DNA from: Anaerolineales bacterium
Lineage (GTDB): Bacteria > Chloroflexota > Anaerolineae > Anaerolineales > Villigracilaceae
Direction of reading: 5' to 3'
Assembly: GCA_020060625.1 (NCBI GenBank)
Contig: JAGUZU010000034.1
Location: forward strand, 1 to 64,000
Length of the DNA stretch: 64,000 nt
Each line of letters starts with the position of its first letter. The stretch's first letter is position 1. Below, in pieces: positions 61,596-64,000 of the stretch. A program made the position numbers and the translations under genes. Below the pieces are notes generated by a model. The model saw nothing but the letters and a program-made list of their open reading frames with translations. It made no database searches and was not told the DNA's origin.

Positions 61596-62122
61596 ACCAT
61601 AGCTCCTTGTGACTTGCGGCTCAACCGCCAAATTGAGACAGCCCATAACAACCCCATCCCTGCGAGCGAGGAGAAGATCACCATCCAGGCATAAGGGGGG
61701 ATGAAGTCTGGCAGAATTCGCGCAAACACTCGGAGGATTTCACTGAATGCCTGCAGGGACGTGAACATGAATAGAAAATAGCCGACGGTTGCCGTGAGCC
61801 ATTCCACAGGCGCGGAAAGGAACGCGTAGATGTAAGGCGCGGCTAGAAAACCAAGCACGCCCAACCCGCCGAAGATCAACACGAACATGCCCCACAGCCG
61901 GCGGCGGCGTTCCGTAATTTTCTGCGCGGCAAGCCGCTGTTGGAAGCGGAGTGTGAACCCAGCCGCAGGGGAGACCACTTTCGCAGATCGCAGAGCAAGC
62001 CCGGTTTCGGCAAGAGCCGAACAGGTGCGGCACATCCGCAGATGGGCTTCCAAGTCGCGCTTCTCCTTGGCGCTCAAGTGTTTATCGTCCAACAGCCAGG
62101 TTTCAAAAGGCTGGTGATTCAT
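61592..62122 (-). CDS. zinc-binding anti-sigma factor, membrane-bound
   Basis: A 176-aa protein with the zf-HC2 motif AHLRMCRTCSAL (His-x3-Cys-x2-Cys, residues 27-35) typical of ZAS-type anti-sigma factors, then three hydrophobic segments (about residues 78-100, 108-130 and 145-165). It would hold the adjacent ECF sigma factor inactive at the membrane. AAAGGAG precedes the ATG. It overlaps the sigma gene by 20 nt and the polymer-forming gene by four. Confidence 0.85.
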   Translation of the reverse strand: MNHQPFETWLLDDKHLSAKEKRDLEAHLRMCRTCSALAETGLALRSAKVVSPAAGFTLRFQQRLAAQKITERRRRLWGMFVLIFGGLGVLGFLAAPYIYAFLSAPVEWLTATVGYFLFMFTSLQAFSEILRVFARILPDFIPPYAWMVIFSSLAGMGLLWAVSIWRLSRKSQGAMV

Positions 62123-62711
62123 GATGTCTCCTTTCCATTTCGGCGAGCAGGTCGTCTTCCTGATCCTGCCATAAGCCTGCCAGTTCCTTGCGGGCGCGAT
62201 GCAGGCGGCTCTTCACCGCGCTCACCGTCAGCCGCAAGGACTCGGCGATTTCCTTTTCTGAATAGTCGTACCAGTATCTCATAATGATCGCGGCGCGGTC
62301 GGTGTCGTTGAGGTCTTTCAACAACTCGTGTACGCGCTCCAGGGTTTGTCCTTTTATAGACTCCGCTTCGGGGTTGGGCGCATCCAAATCGGGATACTCA
62401 AACGTGTTGCCTTCGTCGTCCTCCACATCCATCGAAAACATCGCAAACTTGCGGCGGCGCAGGCGGTCAATGCAGTAATGCGCGGCAATCGAAAGCAGCC
62501 ACGTGGCAAACGGACGTTTTCGGTCGTAGCGGTGCAGGTGCTGGTACGCGCGCAAAAACGTCTCCTGCGCGGCATCCTCCGCCGACTCAGGCTCGCCCAA
62601 CATGCGGTAACACAGGTTGAAAACGGGGGTCTGATAGGTTTCGACGAGCCTGGTAAACGCCTCGTCATCGCCTTGCTGCGCCTGGGCAACCCAGGTCTGT
62701 TCTTCGTTCAC
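62103..62711 (-). CDS. ECF-type RNA polymerase sigma factor
   Basis: A 202-aa sigma70-family protein with region 2 (FNLCYRMLGEPESAEDAAQETFLRAYQHLHRYD, about residues 30-62) and region 4 (LNDTDRAAIIMRYWYDYSEKEIAESLRLTVSAVKSRLHRARKELA, about 135-180). It starts at GTG 62711 behind GGAG. The anti-sigma gene overlaps its 3' end, the usual sigma/anti-sigma arrangement, and the third gene encodes a surface polymer-forming protein, a likely output or sensor. Confidence 0.9.
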   Translation of the reverse strand: MNEEQTWVAQAQQGDDEAFTRLVETYQTPVFNLCYRMLGEPESAEDAAQETFLRAYQHLHRYDRKRPFATWLLSIAAHYCIDRLRRRKFAMFSMDVEDDEGNTFEYPDLDAPNPEAESIKGQTLERVHELLKDLNDTDRAAIIMRYWYDYSEKEIAESLRLTVSAVKSRLHRARKELAGLWQDQEDDLLAEMERRHHESPAF

Positions 62712-62775
62712 ATTGCTCCTATGATGACTTTTTACATCTTCCTTACGCAGGAGACGGGGAAAAGGTTGCGCGATT

Positions 62776-62817
62776 TTGACTATCCGACTACCGGACTAAC
62801 CGACCATCCGACTAATG
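62776..62817. repeat. degenerate 'ccgacta' word repeat
   Basis: About 42 bp of repeated ccgacta / accggacta / ccgacca words abut the stop codon of the YibE/F gene. They resemble word-repeat spacers after other genes in the window. Confidence 0.6.
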
Positions 62818-63990
62818 GTGATGCCCCTCCCCGCTTCCCACCGGACCGAGAACCTGCTCCCACGCCCCAAGCGACTCAGCCCTTTGAGCGAGGAAGATGG
62901 CAATGCTGGTCGTGATCGGCACGGCGGCGATCAGCCCCAGCGACCCGACCAACGTTCGTACGATTTCCTCTGCGATAAACGAAAAATTGATCAGGTAGCC
63001 GTAATCACCCTGCCCAAGCGAGAACATCAACATCATCGGCAGGGAGGCTCCAGCGTAGGCTAAAACCAACGTGTTGACCGTGGCAGCCACATGGTCCTGA
63101 CCGATGCGCATGGATGCGTTGTACAGTCCGCGAAAGCCGAGGGATGGATTCGCGTGATGGAGTTCAAAGACCGCCGAGGCTTGCGTCGTCACGAGATCAT
63201 CCAGCACGCCGAGCGCGCCGATGATCATGCCGCCGAGCAAAAGTCCGCGCAGGTTGATCGGCGTTTCCATCAACTGCATCAGGAACATCACGTTCTCGTC
63301 ACCCGAACCGTTGAGTTTGGCGAAGACCACGAACAGCCCAGAAAGCGCACCCGTGAGTAAAAGGACGATCACCATGCTGAGAACTGCCGCATGGGTTTTC
63401 AACGTCCAGCCGTAGGTGAGGTACAGCGTGACGCCCAACAACAGCGCCGAGCCGACGATGCTGACGCGCAGCGGATCGTTCCCCGTGAGGATTTGCGGAA
63501 TAATGTAGCCGATGATGACGTACAAACTGAACGCCATGCTGATGAGCGCGCGGACGCCTTTCCATTGACTGATGAAGATGATGGCAAGGGCAAAGATAAC
63601 GGTCAGCCACAGGATCGGCGTCGTGCGGACGTAATCCGCAAAATAGGCATTGACCACATTCTCCGGCGTCTTGCTGATGGAGACGAGTATCTTGTCACCC
63701 GGTTTCAGCAGGTAATCATCCGAGCGCACCTGCCGCCTGCCGTAGTCTATTTCCATCATAATGCCTTCGTATTGTCCCTCCAAAATATTCACTCGCGCCA
63801 CTTGATAGGTTTGCAGATTTCCGCCCAGGTCAATTTGACCCTCTTCGATGATTTGCAGCACCTCCGCGCGGACGGTATCCGCGCCGAAGGTGGCAAAGCC
63901 TTCGCCCGGTAACTGCGCTTGAGTGAGAAGGGTGTATGCCAGCACTCCGATGAGCAATAGAAAAGGAAAGAGCCATGATCTGTTTTTCAT
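62812..63990 (-). CDS. YibE/F family membrane protein
   Basis: A 392-aa protein with an N-terminal signal/anchor (residues 5-25), an extracytoplasmic beta-type domain (about 35-115: VRAEVLQIIEEGQ..., YLLKPGDKILVSI) and about eight membrane helices. GGMIIGALGVLDDLVTTQASAVFEL near residue 255 and VNTLVLAYAGASLPMMLMF near residue 310 are hallmarks of YibE/F. In some Firmicutes such proteins were linked to bacteriocin export, but the role here is open. The C-terminus ends in three His. Only 10 bases precede the ATG inside the window, so upstream context is missing. Confidence 0.85.
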   Translation of the reverse strand: MKNRSWLFPFLLLIGVLAYTLLTQAQLPGEGFATFGADTVRAEVLQIIEEGQIDLGGNLQTYQVARVNILEGQYEGIMMEIDYGRRQVRSDDYLLKPGDKILVSISKTPENVVNAYFADYVRTTPILWLTVIFALAIIFISQWKGVRALISMAFSLYVIIGYIIPQILTGNDPLRVSIVGSALLLGVTLYLTYGWTLKTHAAVLSMVIVLLLTGALSGLFVVFAKLNGSGDENVMFLMQLMETPINLRGLLLGGMIIGALGVLDDLVTTQASAVFELHHANPSLGFRGLYNASMRIGQDHVAATVNTLVLAYAGASLPMMLMFSLGQGDYGYLINFSFIAEEIVRTLVGSLGLIAAVPITTSIAIFLAQRAESLGAWEQVLGPVGSGEGHHH

Positions 63991-64000
63991 GGTGTGGATT

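Overview
The window looks like a chromosomal segment of a Chloroflexota bacterium, most likely class Anaerolineae. The evidence is a complete mraZ-to-ftsZ division and cell-wall (dcw) cluster, large PAS/GAF/HD-GYP and class III cyclase signalling proteins, many beta-propeller lipoproteins and a high load of short palindromic repeats. The taxonomy is inferred from protein character and gene order, not from a marker search. No rRNA, tRNA or CRISPR array was seen.

Layout: 55-1549 holds three small, AT-richer hypothetical genes. A divergent rRNA methyltransferase-like gene (1558-2544) follows. From 2533 to 20761 runs the dcw cluster: promoter, three-repeat MraZ-type operator, mraZ, rsmH, ftsL-like, ftsI/PBP, murF, mraY, murD, ftsW, murG, a CvpA-like gene, murC, a 65-codon gene, murB, a four-helix-bundle (IVP/S23) insertion, ddl, ftsQ, ftsA and ftsZ. 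Most junctions overlap by 1-4 nt, so it is probably one long transcript, with ftsZ set apart by 140 bp and ended by a clear terminator. 21548-31794 holds a 1198-residue PAS/GAF/HD-GYP protein, a YcaQ-like glycosylase, an RlmI-like methyltransferase, a GNAT enzyme, a YczE-like membrane protein, a membrane-anchored subtilase and a LysE exporter. 31854-42306, mostly on the minus strand, holds a P-type cation ATPase, an AT-rich membrane glycosyltransferase, a site-2 protease with CBS domains, an alpha-oxoamine synthase, a frameshifted IS200-like transposase within a repeat-rich patch, and ligA.

42379-57392 is the most unusual part. There are two copies of a MinD-like ATPase plus winged-helix pair. 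One copy lies in a compact cluster with a PrsW-type intramembrane protease, a cyclic-nucleotide-binding protein, a small zinc protein and a tandem-domain class III nucleotide cyclase. A nearby GAF protein ends in the same C-terminal tail as the cyclic-nucleotide-binding protein. The same stretch carries an ECF sigma/anti-sigma pair followed by a Gly/Ser-repeat lipoprotein with a TolB-like propeller, a half-length solute-binding protein and a second propeller lipoprotein. 57467-63990 holds nadD, an MFS transporter, a C45-type hydrolase, an operon of ECF sigma, zinc anti-sigma and a polymer-forming membrane protein, and a YibE/F protein.

Two themes cut across the window. First, short repeats occur between genes and, in three cases, as in-frame insertions in conserved enzymes (methyltransferase, RsmH, LigA). 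Second, at least seven genes have a -10-like hexamer exactly 6-7 nt before the start codon and no ribosome binding site, which suggests leaderless mRNAs.
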